64,000 bases of DNA from Alphaproteobacteria bacterium HT1-32 (GTDB lineage: Bacteria > Pseudomonadota > Alphaproteobacteria > Rhodospirillales > HT1-32). The notes under the pieces were generated by a model that was not told the origin of the DNA, did not search any database, and saw only the letters and a list, made by a program, of their open reading frames with translations. The stretch's first letter is position 1. Each line of letters starts with the position of its first letter. The position numbers and the translations under genes are program-made. The DNA lies in NCBI GenBank assembly GCA_009649675.1, contig WJPL01000003.1, forward strand, positions 584,709 through 648,708. Reading direction: 5' to 3'. Below, one piece after another: positions 27,064 to 35,367 of this stretch.

Positions 27064-28047
27064 TTACAACTCCTCGTCAAACGGGTCGCTGGCATCCTTC
27101 GGATCAAATTCGAACATATCCCAGCTGGCTGCCATATGCGACGACAGCGGGGCGGAGATTGAAAATTCACCCCCGGCAGGATGTTCCAGCTTCAGGCTGT
27201 AGGCATGCAGGTGCAGCTTGTTCGACAGGCCGGTAACAAAGACATCCGGGCCACCATACTTCCCGTCCCCGACGATCGGACGATTCAGCCCCTCCGCTGC
27301 ATGCACACGCAACTGATGGGTCCGGCCTGTCCGGGGCCGCATGGCGAGCCATGAAACCCGTCGGCCTGCGGTATCGACAATAGCGTAGTCGGTTACCGCG
27401 TCCTTGCCGTCTTCATAATCCGGCACGACTTTCTCGTTGCCTTTTGCACCGGTCTTGCCGAGCGGAAGACGAATCGTTCCCTTCCGTACATCCGGCACCC
27501 CGACAACCAGCGCCCAGTAGGTCTTGGTTACCCGGTTGCGCCGGAACAGATCCCCCAGAAACCGGGCCGCCTGTGAGGACCGGGCCAGCAACAGCAGACC
27601 AGAGGTATCCTTGTCCAGCCGGTGTACGAGGCGGGGACGGACGCCATCTTCATCGACCAGCGCATCAAGCATGCCATCGACATGACGATAGGTGCCGCTG
27701 CCGCCCTGCACTGCCAGTCCCGCCGGTTTATTGATCACCACAAGACCTTCATCGTCGTGGATCACCAGCGAACGGATGAATTTCGTGTCTTCATCTGACA
27801 CAGAAGACTTCCTTGGCCGATCACCCGGCGCCTCATCGTCACGCTCCGGCAGCGGCGGGATGCGAATTTTCTGTCCCGCCTCCAGCCGTGTCGAGGCCTG
27901 GGCGCGTTTACCGTCGACCCTGATCTGCCCCGTACGCAGCAATTTCTGCAAGGCGCCATAAGGAACGGCTGGAAAGACTTTCTTGAACCAGCGGTCGAAC
28001 CGCTGGCCATCATCATCAGCCCCGATGGTCTGATAGGAAACCGGCAT
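27064..28047 (-). CDS. rluC: RluA-family 23S rRNA pseudouridine synthase, RluC-like
   Basis: The 327-residue protein has an N-terminal S4-like RNA-binding domain (about 15-80, GALQKLLRTGQIRVDGKRA) and the RluA catalytic domain with the signature HRLDKDTSG, whose Asp is the nucleophile. RTGRTHQLRVH is the second conserved block. RluC modifies 23S rRNA; assignment to RluC over RluD rests on general layout and the neighbouring crcB and HAD genes, so the target positions are inferred. The ATG overlaps the crcB stop by one base (TGATG). Confidence 0.88.
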   Translation of the reverse strand: MPVSYQTIGADDDGQRFDRWFKKVFPAVPYGALQKLLRTGQIRVDGKRAQASTRLEAGQKIRIPPLPERDDEAPGDRPRKSSVSDEDTKFIRSLVIHDDEGLVVINKPAGLAVQGGSGTYRHVDGMLDALVDEDGVRPRLVHRLDKDTSGLLLLARSSQAARFLGDLFRRNRVTKTYWALVVGVPDVRKGTIRLPLGKTGAKGNEKVVPDYEDGKDAVTDYAIVDTAGRRVSWLAMRPRTGRTHQLRVHAAEGLNRPIVGDGKYGGPDVFVTGLSNKLHLHAYSLKLEHPAGGEFSISAPLSSHMAASWDMFEFDPKDASDPFDEEL

Positions 28048-28430
28048 CAGGCAAACATCCGTATGGTTTGAAATCCGAGATAAGCCGCCAACAGCGACAT
28101 GCCCACAGATGCGCAGACATAAACGATTGCCGCAAGCGGTTCTCCCCGGTGCAGCAACAACATTGCATCAACCGAAAAGGCCGAGAAGGTGGTAAATCCG
28201 CCCAGCACACCAAATGTCAGGAAAGCCTGCACAGTCATGCCCGGCGACCAGAACAGCGCAAAGCTTTCAATCAGCAGACCGAGGATAAACGACCCCGTAA
28301 CATTGACAATCAGCGTTGCGACGGGAAAACCTGTGACAAGGAAAGACCCGATGGCAAGACTGGCTCCGTACCGGCAAGTCGCCCCGACAGCGCCACCAAG
28401 GGCAACAACAGCCAGAATTTGGAACTTCAT
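28047..28430 (-). CDS. crcB: Fluoride channel CrcB/Fluc
   Basis: Fluc channels export fluoride as dual-topology dimers. The 127-residue protein has four hydrophobic helices and the family motifs GGAVGATCRYG near the N-terminus, NVTGSFILG in helix 2 and GGFTTFSAFSVD in helix 3, containing the Phe residues of the fluoride path. The ATG at 28428-28430 is preceded by GGAGG at 9 nt; the longer open frame upstream overlaps the divergent gene. No fluoride riboswitch is recognisable in the 6-bp gap to that gene. The stop overlaps the rluC ATG, so they are coupled. Confidence 0.94.
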   Translation of the reverse strand: MKFQILAVVALGGAVGATCRYGASLAIGSFLVTGFPVATLIVNVTGSFILGLLIESFALFWSPGMTVQAFLTFGVLGGFTTFSAFSVDAMLLLHRGEPLAAIVYVCASVGMSLLAAYLGFQTIRMFA

Positions 28431-28436
28431 AATACC

Positions 28437-29513
28437 ATGCCTCCTGCTTCCGACCTGCGACAGGACAGACTGTCCCGCATCCGGGATCGTCTGAAGGAAA
28501 TATCCCGACAACGATATGGATGCAATGCCGACCCTGTACTGCTGACTGACAAGGGGCTGGCACATGATCATTTTATCCTGCCCGGTACAGACCGTCTGTT
28601 CCGGGTACCCAAGCAAAGCCAGATGTCTCTGCCCCCGTCAGACAACCTGAATTATCAGGCGGCCTGTTTCAGGCGGGCTGAACCTGGCGGATCAACACCA
28701 GCCCTGCATGACCGGATAGAACCAGATGATGCCCTGCCCTTCGGCGCGCTTCTGGTACAGCATATTCACGGTCGCCCGGCAGAGTTGCCACAGGATATTC
28801 TGGCGATTTCCCGTTGCCTCGCAGCCATTCACGGCCTGCCACTGCCGGAGCTGTTCGAACCGCTGCTCAGCTACTGTAATCCGCTGGACGGTATTCTGAG
28901 GGAAATCCATCAGCAAGCCGAATGGCTCAGCCATCCGGCAATCGCATCAGACGCAAGAGAGATGATCCGGGCTGAGATCTCAGCCGCACAGCAGGATGCC
29001 ACAGCCATCGGAAATCCGGCACTCTGCCTGATTACCTTCGACGCCCATCCCGGCAATTACATCCTGCAACCGGATGACAGCGCCGTCATCGTCGATCTGG
29101 AGAAGATGCGCTATGCCACCCCCGGTCTTGATCTCGCCCATGCCACGCTTTACACCTCAACAAGCTGGGATATCGAAGCTGGTGGCATCCTGACCACCGA
29201 ACAGGTTGCCGCAGCCTATGCAGAATGGCTCCGGCATGTTCCGGCAGCCTTTGCCAGACAGGCCCGCAGCAGCCTGCTCGCAGAGCGCCGGGTGATGTGG
29301 CTCTGGTCTGTGACCTGGTGCGCCAAATGGCTGGCCCAGTCCCTCCCCGACTACCACAACAAGACAACCCAGAACTGGTCGAAATCATTAAGTGACGATG
29401 CACTGACCCGTCATGTTGCTGATCGTGTCGACTGTTACCTTCAGCCCGACATCATCGCCGGGATATGCAGCGAATGGCAGGATGACAATACCCTGACCGC
29501 CCTGTGCCGCTGA
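28437..29513 (+). CDS. Aminoglycoside/choline phosphotransferase-like protein with an altered catalytic motif
   Basis: The 358-residue protein has the kinase-like APH fold at its C-terminal half: FDAHPGNYIL with D202 and N207, then VIVDLEKMRYATPGLDLAH with D220 and E222 as metal ligands. The usual His of the HxD motif is Thr200 here, so activity is uncertain. K59 (RVPKQ) may be the ATP lysine. The ATG at 28437 lies only 6 bp from the divergent crcB start; the longer frame from 28068 is antisense to crcB and unlike the family. The Shine-Dalgarno site is weak. A small-molecule or sugar kinase role is possible; resistance function is not implied. Confidence 0.72.
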   Translation: MPPASDLRQDRLSRIRDRLKEISRQRYGCNADPVLLTDKGLAHDHFILPGTDRLFRVPKQSQMSLPPSDNLNYQAACFRRAEPGGSTPALHDRIEPDDALPFGALLVQHIHGRPAELPQDILAISRCLAAIHGLPLPELFEPLLSYCNPLDGILREIHQQAEWLSHPAIASDAREMIRAEISAAQQDATAIGNPALCLITFDAHPGNYILQPDDSAVIVDLEKMRYATPGLDLAHATLYTSTSWDIEAGGILTTEQVAAAYAEWLRHVPAAFARQARSSLLAERRVMWLWSVTWCAKWLAQSLPDYHNKTTQNWSKSLSDDALTRHVADRVDCYLQPDIIAGICSEWQDDNTLTALCR

Positions 29514-29520
29514 GCGTCGC

Positions 29521-30804
29521 TCAGCCGTCTTTGCGGCGTTTTGCCCACCAGTCCATACGCTTGCGGATATCCCGCTCAAACCCGCGTTCAACGGGGCTGT
29601 AAAGCTCCAGACGGGCCATTTCCTCAGGAAAGTAGTTCTGCCCCGAAAAACCGTCTTCCGCATCGTGGTCATAGGCATAGCCCTCACCATAGCCCATATC
29701 CTTCATCATGCCTGTCGGCGCGTTCAGAATATGCTTCGGTGGCGATAGCGACCCCGTCTGTTTTGCGGCCTTTCGGGCTGCCTTGTAGGCGACATAGGCC
29801 GCATTCGACTTCGGTGCTGTCGCCAGATAGATCACCGACTGAGCGATAGCCAGTTCACCTTCCGGCGACCCCAGCCGGTCATAGGCATCCCAGGCCGCGA
29901 GTGACTGTGTCAGGGCGGCGGGATCGGCCATGCCGATATCCTCACTGGCAAAGCGGGCCAGACGCCGGGCGATATATTTCGGGTCTTCGCCACCTTCCAG
30001 CATACGACCGAACCAGTACAGGGCAGCATTCACATCCGATCCACGCAGACTTTTATGCAGCGCGCTGATCAGGTTGTAATGACCGTCCTGCGATTTGTCA
30101 TAGATCGGCAGCCTCCGCTGAACCACTTCCGCCAGCCGTTTTGCGGACAGGGGCTCGACGTCACCAAGCTCAAACAGCTCCTCACACAGATTCAGCAGAA
30201 ACCGCCCGTCCCCGTCTGCCATCTCGGCCAGTGCCGTCCGGGCCTCATCGGTCAGCGGCAGTTGACGCTGCATCTCGGCTTCTGCCCGTTCCAGCAATGT
30301 TGTCAGTGCTGCCACATCAAGCCGGTTCAGCACCAGAACCTGACAGCGCGACAGCAAAGCCGCATTCAGTTCAAAGGAAGGGTTCTCCGTCGTCGCCCCG
30401 ACCAGCACGACCGTGCCGTCCTCCACATAGGGCAGAAAACCATCCTGCTGGGCACGGTTGAAGCGATGTATTTCATCAACGAACAACAAGGTTCCACGCC
30501 CTTCAAGGCGGCGCTGTTTTGCCCGGTCAAAGACTTTCCGCAGATCGGCCACACCGGAGAACACGGCCGACAAAGGTTCAAATTCGATGTTCGTCAGCTT
30601 TGCCAGCATGCTGGCAATGGTGGTCTTGCCACAACCCGGTGGCCCCCACAGCAGAATGGAGGCAATGCGCCCGCGTTCGACCATCCGGCGCAATGCGCCA
30701 TCATCCCCAACCAGATGGTCCTGACCGACCACATCCGATAACTGCTCGGGCCGCAGCCTGTCCGCCAGCGGCCGGGTATCCGGCCCGGCGAAGAGATCAC
30801 TCAT
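29521..30804 (-). CDS. rarA: Replication-associated recombination ATPase RarA (MgsA)
   Basis: RarA is a clamp-loader-like AAA+ ATPase acting at stalled replication forks. The 427-residue protein has Walker A GPPGCGKTT, Walker B LLFVDEIHRFN, sensor 1 in GATTENPSF, and the C-terminal tetramerisation domain with YWFGRMLEGGEDPKYIARRL and AYVAYKAARKA. The ATG at 30802-30804 overlaps the upstream stop (ATGA), indicating coupling to the Do protease gene. The open frame continues to 30858 but inside that gene. Length is normal. Confidence 0.95.
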   Translation of the reverse strand: MSDLFAGPDTRPLADRLRPEQLSDVVGQDHLVGDDGALRRMVERGRIASILLWGPPGCGKTTIASMLAKLTNIEFEPLSAVFSGVADLRKVFDRAKQRRLEGRGTLLFVDEIHRFNRAQQDGFLPYVEDGTVVLVGATTENPSFELNAALLSRCQVLVLNRLDVAALTTLLERAEAEMQRQLPLTDEARTALAEMADGDGRFLLNLCEELFELGDVEPLSAKRLAEVVQRRLPIYDKSQDGHYNLISALHKSLRGSDVNAALYWFGRMLEGGEDPKYIARRLARFASEDIGMADPAALTQSLAAWDAYDRLGSPEGELAIAQSVIYLATAPKSNAAYVAYKAARKAAKQTGSLSPPKHILNAPTGMMKDMGYGEGYAYDHDAEDGFSGQNYFPEEMARLELYSPVERGFERDIRKRMDWWAKRRKDG

Positions 30805-32234
30805 CCCCGCACCTTGACGGAAATCACCCGGCTCCCCCGCCGGACTTTCAGCGCCCATTCCTGCGGCGGACTGGCCAGCAGCTTCTTGATATCCGACACC
30901 CGCTCGATCTTGGTCTCGTTCACGCTCAGAATAATGTCACCCGGTTCAAAACCGATACGGTCTGCCGGGCTACCCCGTGCGATCTCTGTCACCGCAACAC
31001 CGGTGATCAGGGTATCGATGCCTTTGGTCTCGTTGAACGCAGGGCTCAGGTTAATAAAAGCCGCACCGGATATCGGCAGGTTCCCACTGACCCGGATTGG
31101 ATTCGGCTCCGGATCTTCCGGCGGTGCAATCAGCTCAACATCAACATCCCGGCTTTTCCCGGAACGCAAAATCGTCATCCGCGCTGTCCCGCCGACCGAA
31201 CGGGTCCCCAGCCGGAATTTCAGGGACTGGGCATCGGGCAAGGGTTTACCGTCAATCGCCAGAACCACATCGCCAACCTGCAGACCACTGCTGGCTGCCG
31301 GGCCTTTCGGATGGACACGGTTCAGTACCACACCCAGTGGCTTGTCGAGGTTTAGCGATGCCGCAATATCAGCGGTTACCGTCTGCCCGGAGGCTCCGAG
31401 CCAAGGCCGGACCACCTTGCCACTGGCCGCACTGTTAATGACCGCCCGCACCATATTCGCCGGCACCGCAAACCCGATACCGTTAGAGCCACCATCCTTG
31501 CTGTAAATCGCGGTATTGACGCCAAGCAGCCGTCCATCGAGACCAACAAGTGCGCCCCCCGAATTGCCGGGATTAATCGATGCATCGGTCTGAATGAAAA
31601 AACTAAAATCCGTGATGCCAACCGTTGTCCGGGCACGGGCTGACACGATGCCGCTTGTCACGGTCTGGCCGAAACCAAACGGATTGCCGATTGCCAGCAC
31701 CAGATCACCAACCTCGATCTCGTCCGAGTCCATCAGTTCCAGAAACGGCAGCGGCTCATCCGTCAGGGCCTTCAGAACCGCAAGGTCAGAGCGTTCATCA
31801 GCGACCAGCAGTTTCGCATCAAACTCCCGCCGGTCGGACAGCACGATACGAATTTCATCGGCACCATCGATGACGTGGTTGTTCGTCACAATCACACCAT
31901 CAGCACCAACGATGACCCCGGAACCCAGTGAATTGACGGTCCGTTCCCGCTGCTGATTTCCGCCGAACTGATCGCCGAAAAACCGCCTGAAGAAAGGATC
32001 GTTGAAAAAAGGCGTCTCCCGCCGGGACTGAACCGTCTTACGGGTAAACACATTCACCACAGATGGCGCGACACGTTTAACCAGCGGCGCGAAGGACAGC
32101 TGCACATCCTGTCGTGATGACGGCAGTTCTCTGGTTTGCGCCTGTACGCTGGTGTTCTGCGCGGTAAATGTGATCACCCCGAGCAGCAGGGTGCAACAGA
32201 TTCGCAGGAAAGTGGCTTTACCAGGAATACGCAT
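30801..32234 (-). CDS. degP: Do-family periplasmic serine endoprotease (DegP/DegQ type)
   Basis: The 477-residue protein carries a signal peptide (about 1-32, core TFLRICCTLLLGVITF, ending near VQA). The trypsin-like domain has the triad His in VTNNHVIDGA, Asp in DERSDLAVLK and Ser in NPGNSGGALVG. Two PDZ domains follow (about 275-370 and 390-475). It degrades misfolded envelope proteins. The ATG at 32232-32234 is preferred since GGAGG lies about 11 nt upstream and it places the signal peptide at the N-terminus; the first in-frame ATG is at 32285. DegP and DegQ cannot be told apart with confidence. The stop overlaps rarA. Confidence 0.92.
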   Translation of the reverse strand: MRIPGKATFLRICCTLLLGVITFTAQNTSVQAQTRELPSSRQDVQLSFAPLVKRVAPSVVNVFTRKTVQSRRETPFFNDPFFRRFFGDQFGGNQQRERTVNSLGSGVIVGADGVIVTNNHVIDGADEIRIVLSDRREFDAKLLVADERSDLAVLKALTDEPLPFLELMDSDEIEVGDLVLAIGNPFGFGQTVTSGIVSARARTTVGITDFSFFIQTDASINPGNSGGALVGLDGRLLGVNTAIYSKDGGSNGIGFAVPANMVRAVINSAASGKVVRPWLGASGQTVTADIAASLNLDKPLGVVLNRVHPKGPAASSGLQVGDVVLAIDGKPLPDAQSLKFRLGTRSVGGTARMTILRSGKSRDVDVELIAPPEDPEPNPIRVSGNLPISGAAFINLSPAFNETKGIDTLITGVAVTEIARGSPADRIGFEPGDIILSVNETKIERVSDIKKLLASPPQEWALKVRRGSRVISVKVRG

Positions 32235-32301
32235 CAGATCAATAACCTCCGGATCCCGGCCGGTTAAATCCGGCAGGGGTGACATAGCTGCCCCAGAAAC
32301 G

Positions 32302-32330
32302 AAAACGGGGCGGTCATGATGACCGCCCCG
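32302..32330 (-). terminator. Intrinsic terminator at the end of the alpha operon
   Basis: A perfect 11-bp stem, CGGGGCGGTCA (32306-32316) with TGACCGCCCCG (32320-32330) and a 3-nt loop, lies 29 nt after the rplQ stop. On the minus strand it is followed by TTTTCGTTTC. It separates the ribosomal superoperon from the protease gene. Confidence 0.9.
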
Positions 32331-32359
32331 AATTTAGGGAAAATCTGGCAACCTGCAAA

Positions 32360-32797
32360 TCAGGCGCTGACTTCCTCAGCATTCATTTCTTCAAGCTCGG
32401 CTTCAACCCGTTCACGGTCGCCCTTGCCGCGGGCTTCCGGATCACGATCAACCAGCTCGATCACGGCCATCGGTGCAGCATCTCCATAACGGAAACCGGC
32501 CTTCATGACGCGTGTGTAGCCGCCCGGACGGTCCGCATAACGGTCACCCAGAACATTGAAAAGCTTCGCAACAGCTTCTTCGCTGCGCAGAATGGCAAAT
32601 GCCTGACGGCGGGCATGCAGCGTCTTCGCCTTGGCAAGCGTGATCAGCTTGTCGGCAAAACGCTTCATTTCCTTTGCCTTCGGCAAGGTGGTGACAATCT
32701 GTTCATGAATGACCAGAGAGGTCGCCATATTCTTCAGCATCGCCTTGCGGTGCGTGCTGGTACGGTTGAGCTTGCGGCCCTTGATACGATGTCGCAT
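32360..32797 (-). CDS. rplQ: 50S ribosomal protein L17
   Basis: The 145-residue protein opens with [20 protein letters not shown] in the family manner and has the [22 protein letters not shown] and DRPGGYTRV blocks. The core ends near residue 120; an acidic tail ([14 protein letters not shown]) extends it beyond the E. coli length of 127, as is common in alphaproteobacteria. It is the last gene of the alpha operon, 25 bp after rpoA, and a strong terminator follows. L17 binds near the polypeptide exit tunnel. Confidence 0.98.
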   Translation of the reverse strand: MRHRIKGRKLNRTSTHRKAMLKNMATSLVIHEQIVTTLPKAKEMKRFADKLITLAKAKTLHARRQAFAILRSEEAVAKLFNVLGDRYADRPGGYTRVMKAGFRYGDAAPMAVIELVDRDPEARGKGDRERVEAELEEMNAEEVSA

Positions 32798-32822
32798 CTG
32801 TTCTTTCTCCTAAAGCACGCGG

Positions 32823-33839
32823 TCAGTAAGGCTCTTCGAGCTTTTTGGCCAGGTCTTCAATGTTTTCAGGCGGCCATTCCGGGATCTCCATACCGAGATG
32901 CAATCCCATTTGGGCCAGGACTTCCTTGATCTCATTCAGCGACTTACGGCCGAAGTTCGGCGTACGGAGCATTTCCGCTTCCGTCTTCTGAACCAGGTCA
33001 CCGATGTAGATGATGTTGTCGTTCTTCAGGCAATTTGCCGAACGGACGGACAGTTCAAGCTCATCAACCTTGCGAAGCAGGTTGCGGTTGAACGGCAGCT
33101 CATCACCCTTCTCTTCCTCAGACGCCGCTTTCGGGTCTTCGAAATTCACGAAGAGCTGCAACTGGTCCTGCAGGATGCGCGCAGCCAGAGCCACCGCATC
33201 ATCAGGGGTTACCGCGCCATTGGTCTCAACCGACAGTGACAGCTTGTCATAGTCGGTAACCTGACCAACGCGGGAGTTCTCAACCTTGTAGGTCACCTTC
33301 TTGCAGGGACCAAACACGGCATCAACCGGGATCAGACCGATCGGCGAGTCTTCCGCACGGTTCTGTGCCGCAGCGACATACCCTTTGCCGGTCTCGACCG
33401 TCAGTTCCATCGAAATCCGCGCACCGTCATCCAGTGAACAAATCACCAGATCCGGGTTCATGACTTCGATGTCATGGCCGGTTTCGATATCGCCCGCCTT
33501 GACTTCGCCCGGGCCGGTTGCCGTCAGCGAAATCCGTTTCGGACCTTCGCCATGCATACGCAGCGCCAGCGACTTCACGTTCAGCACAATATCGGTGACA
33601 TCTTCCCGAACACCCGGAATCGACGAGAACTCATGCAGCACGCCGTCAATCTGGATTGCCGTAACAGCAGCACCCTGAAGTGACGAGAGCAGAACGCGAC
33701 GCAGCGCGTTACCAAGAGTAAGACCGAAGCCGCGCTCAAGCGGTTCAGCGACTACGACAGCTTCGAGAGCCGGATCGCTTCCTGCATTGATTTCAAGCTT
33801 GTTCGGCTTGATCATTTCCTGCCAGTTTTTCTGAAGCAC
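32823..33839 (-). CDS. rpoA: RNA polymerase alpha subunit
   Basis: RpoA dimerises to scaffold RNA polymerase, and its C-terminal domain binds UP elements and activators. The start is GTG at 33837-33839 ([16 protein letters not shown]), with AAAGG 9 nt upstream, giving the usual 338 residues; the frame open to 33875 crosses a hairpin and lacks similarity. The N-terminal domain covers about 1-235 ([17 protein letters not shown]) and the C-terminal domain about 255-325, with [14 protein letters not shown] and [12 protein letters not shown]. It is preceded by a terminator-like hairpin pair, unusual inside an operon. Confidence 0.98.
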   Translation of the reverse strand: MLQKNWQEMIKPNKLEINAGSDPALEAVVVAEPLERGFGLTLGNALRRVLLSSLQGAAVTAIQIDGVLHEFSSIPGVREDVTDIVLNVKSLALRMHGEGPKRISLTATGPGEVKAGDIETGHDIEVMNPDLVICSLDDGARISMELTVETGKGYVAAAQNRAEDSPIGLIPVDAVFGPCKKVTYKVENSRVGQVTDYDKLSLSVETNGAVTPDDAVALAARILQDQLQLFVNFEDPKAASEEEKGDELPFNRNLLRKVDELELSVRSANCLKNDNIIYIGDLVQKTEAEMLRTPNFGRKSLNEIKEVLAQMGLHLGMEIPEWPPENIEDLAKKLEEPY

Positions 33840-33865
33840 GTTGATCAACCTTTCTTGACAGCATT

Positions 33866-33885
33866 CGCCGCGCAAGTGCGCGGCG
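33866..33885 (-). promoter_or_regulatory. Second hairpin in the rpoA leader
   Basis: CGCCGCGCA (33866-33874) and TGCGCGGCG (33877-33885) form a perfect 9-bp stem with a nominal 2-nt loop, directly downstream (in transcription) of the terminator-like hairpin and about 27 nt before the rpoA GTG. It may protect the 5' end of a processed rpoA-rplQ mRNA. Confidence 0.7.
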
Positions 33886-33886
33886 C

Positions 33887-33913
33887 AAAAATTGCCGGCC
33901 CGAAGGCCGGCAA
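33887..33913 (-). terminator. Terminator-like hairpin (attenuator) between rpsK and rpoA
   Basis: On the minus strand TTGCCGGCC, a TTCG tetraloop and GGCCGGCAA form a perfect 9-bp stem, followed at once by five T. This is a textbook intrinsic terminator placed 10 nt after the rpsK stop, yet rpoA and rplQ lie downstream with no obvious promoter between. Partial termination lowering rpoA relative to S13/S11 is the likely effect. Confidence 0.85.
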
Positions 33914-33923
33914 CAGACTCGAC

Positions 33924-34316
33924 TTAGACCCGCCGACGCTTGCGCGGACGGCAGCCATTATGCGGAATCGGGGTCACATCACGAATTGCGGTGATGGTGA
34001 AACCAACCGACTGCAGTGCACGAAGAGCAGATTCACGACCTGACCCCGGCCCCTTCACTTCGACCTCAAGGGTCTGCATGCCATGTTCCATTGCCTTCTT
34101 GCCGGCATCTTCGGCGGCAACCTGAGCGGCATAGGGGGTCGATTTCCGCGAACCCTTGAACCCCTGAGAACCGGCCGATGACCAGGAAATCGCATTGCCC
34201 TGGGCATCGCTGATGGTGATCATCGTATTGTTGAAGGACGCATTCACATGGGCGACACCCGATGTGATGTTTTTCCGCTCACGACGGCGGGGACGCGCAA
34301 CTGCTGCTTTTGCCAT
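33924..34316 (-). CDS. rpsK: 30S ribosomal protein S11
   Basis: The 130-residue protein has the S11 hallmarks: [22 protein letters not shown], a [15 protein letters not shown] helix, [13 protein letters not shown] and the C-terminal [17 protein letters not shown]11 forms part of the platform of the small subunit near the mRNA exit. It lies 9 bp after rpsM, and a terminator-like hairpin follows its stop before rpoA. Confidence 0.99.
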   Translation of the reverse strand: MAKAAVARPRRRERKNITSGVAHVNASFNNTMITISDAQGNAISWSSAGSQGFKGSRKSTPYAAQVAAEDAGKKAMEHGMQTLEVEVKGPGSGRESALRALQSVGFTITAIRDVTPIPHNGCRPRKRRRV

Positions 34317-34325
34317 AACTCTCTC

Positions 34326-34694
34326 TTACTTCTTCTTGCCGGCGATAGCGCGCGCCGGACCTTTACGGGTGCGCGCATTGGTATGCGTGCGCTGGCCATG
34401 TACCGGCAAACCGCGCCGGTGACGAAGACCACGATAGCAACCCAGGTCCATCAACCGCTTGATGTTCATGGCCACTTCACGACGCAGGTCACCTTCGACC
34501 TGATAGTCGCGGTCGATTACTTCACGAATGCGACCGAGCTCATCATCCCGCAGCGAATTCACGCGAGTCGATTCGTCAACCGCGCAACTCGCGCAGATTT
34601 CTTTCGCCTTGGTCTGACCAATGCCGTGGATATATGTCAGTGCGACCACAACACGTTTGTCGGTCGGTATGTTAACGCCAGCTATGCGCGCCAA
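34326..34694 (-). CDS. rpsM: 30S ribosomal protein S13, TTG start
   Basis: The 122-residue protein matches S13 from its first residue ([15 protein letters not shown]) to [19 protein letters not shown] and the basic tail. S13 sits in the small-subunit head and contacts tRNA and the large subunit. The codon at 34692-34694 is TTG, and GAGGAG lies 8 nt upstream; no ATG or GTG gives the family N-terminus. It opens the alpha operon rpsM-rpsK-rpoA-rplQ, with a consensus promoter about 70-95 bp upstream. rpsD, part of this operon in E. coli, is absent. Confidence 0.98.
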   Translation of the reverse strand: MARIAGVNIPTDKRVVVALTYIHGIGQTKAKEICASCAVDESTRVNSLRDDELGRIREVIDRDYQVEGDLRREVAMNIKRLMDLGCYRGLRHRRGLPVHGQRTHTNARTRKGPARAIAGKKK

Positions 34695-34723
34695 AATGCG
34701 TACTCCTCAAAAGACGTCCAGTA

Positions 34724-34738
34724 ATTGACGCCGTCAAT
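34724..34738 (-). other. Small hairpin in the rpsM leader
   Basis: ATTGAC (34724-34729), GCC and GTCAAT (34733-34738) form a perfect 6-bp inverted repeat within the short leader between the alpha-operon promoter and the rpsM Shine-Dalgarno. A role in control of S13 translation is possible but not shown. Confidence 0.45.
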
Positions 34739-34762
34739 GTCCAGGGGGCGAAAAGGCGGCGG

Positions 34763-34790
34763 ATTATACGCACGAACCCTGCCCTGTCAA
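34763..34790 (-). promoter_or_regulatory. Consensus sigma-70 promoter for the alpha operon
   Basis: On the minus strand TTGACA (34785-34790) and TATAAT (34763-34768) are both perfect consensus hexamers, with a 16-bp spacer. The predicted start near 34756 leaves about 60 nt before the rpsM TTG. It lies in the 106-bp gap after adk. It would let rpsM-rpsK-rpoA-rplQ be made independently of the upstream spc genes. Confidence 0.9.
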
Positions 34791-34800
34791 CCCGACAGCC

Positions 34801-35367
34801 TCAGTTCAAAATCTTCATGATCTGGCCGGAGACACTGTCGATGTCTGCCATGCCATCCACTGTCTTCAACGCGCCCTTACCCCTGTAGTAAGGAATAATC
34901 GGCGCCGTCAGATCACGATACACTTCAAGCCGCTTGCGCAGCGTTTCCTCATTGTCATCCGAACGTGCCCCGCCGGTCTCTGCAGCCCGGCTTTTGATAC
35001 GCTCGAAAAGAACTTCCTCATCGACCTCAATCGAGATCACGTGGTCGATCTTCAGCCCCTTCTCGTCCAGCATGGCGTCAAGCGCCTCTGCCTGTGCAAC
35101 TGTCCGCGGGAAGCCATCGAGGATAAACCCGTTGGCACAATCCGCTGCGGTCAGACGGGCTGAAATGATACCGACCATGATATCATCAGAGACCAGATCG
35201 CCGCGGTCCATGATGACCTTGGCCTGCTTACCCAGCTCCGTACCTTCGTCCACTGCCGCGCGCAACATATCGCCCGTTGACAATTGAACAATCGAAAACT
35301 TGTCCATCAGGCGTTGCGCCTGCGTTCCCTTGCCGGCACCCGGCGGTCCCAGAAGTATCAGATTCAT
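34801..35367 (-). CDS. adk: Adenylate kinase
   Basis: Adk interconverts ATP, ADP and AMP. The 188-residue protein has the P-loop [10 protein letters not shown] (8-17), the AMP-binding [11 protein letters not shown] and [13 protein letters not shown] segments, and Arg residues in the short lid region ([13 protein letters not shown]). It is the short-lid form, lacking the long lid of the 214-residue E. coli enzyme and any four-Cys zinc site. The ATG overlaps the secY stop (ATGA), as is usual where adk follows secY. Confidence 0.98.
   Translation of the reverse strand: MNLILLGPPGAGKGTQAQRLMDKFSIVQLSTGDMLRAAVDEGTELGKQAKVIMDRGDLVSDDIMVGIISARLTAADCANGFILDGFPRTVAQAEALDAMLDEKGLKIDHVISIEVDEEVLFERIKSRAAETGGARSDDNEETLRKRLEVYRDLTAPIIPYYRGKGALKTVDGMADIDSVSGQIMKILN

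Noticed and set aside
28068..28436. N-terminal extension of the kinase-like gene by 123 codons
   Set aside because: The stretch is antisense to crcB, low in hydrophobic residues and unlike the APH family; the ATG at 28437 gives a sensible protein.
28437..29513. Aminoglycoside resistance gene
   Set aside because: The fold is shared with many small-molecule kinases, the catalytic-loop His is replaced, and there is no mobile context.
34695..34800. Possible rpmJ (L36) between adk and rpsM
   Set aside because: The 106-bp gap holds a promoter and leader; no small Cys/His zinc protein is encoded.
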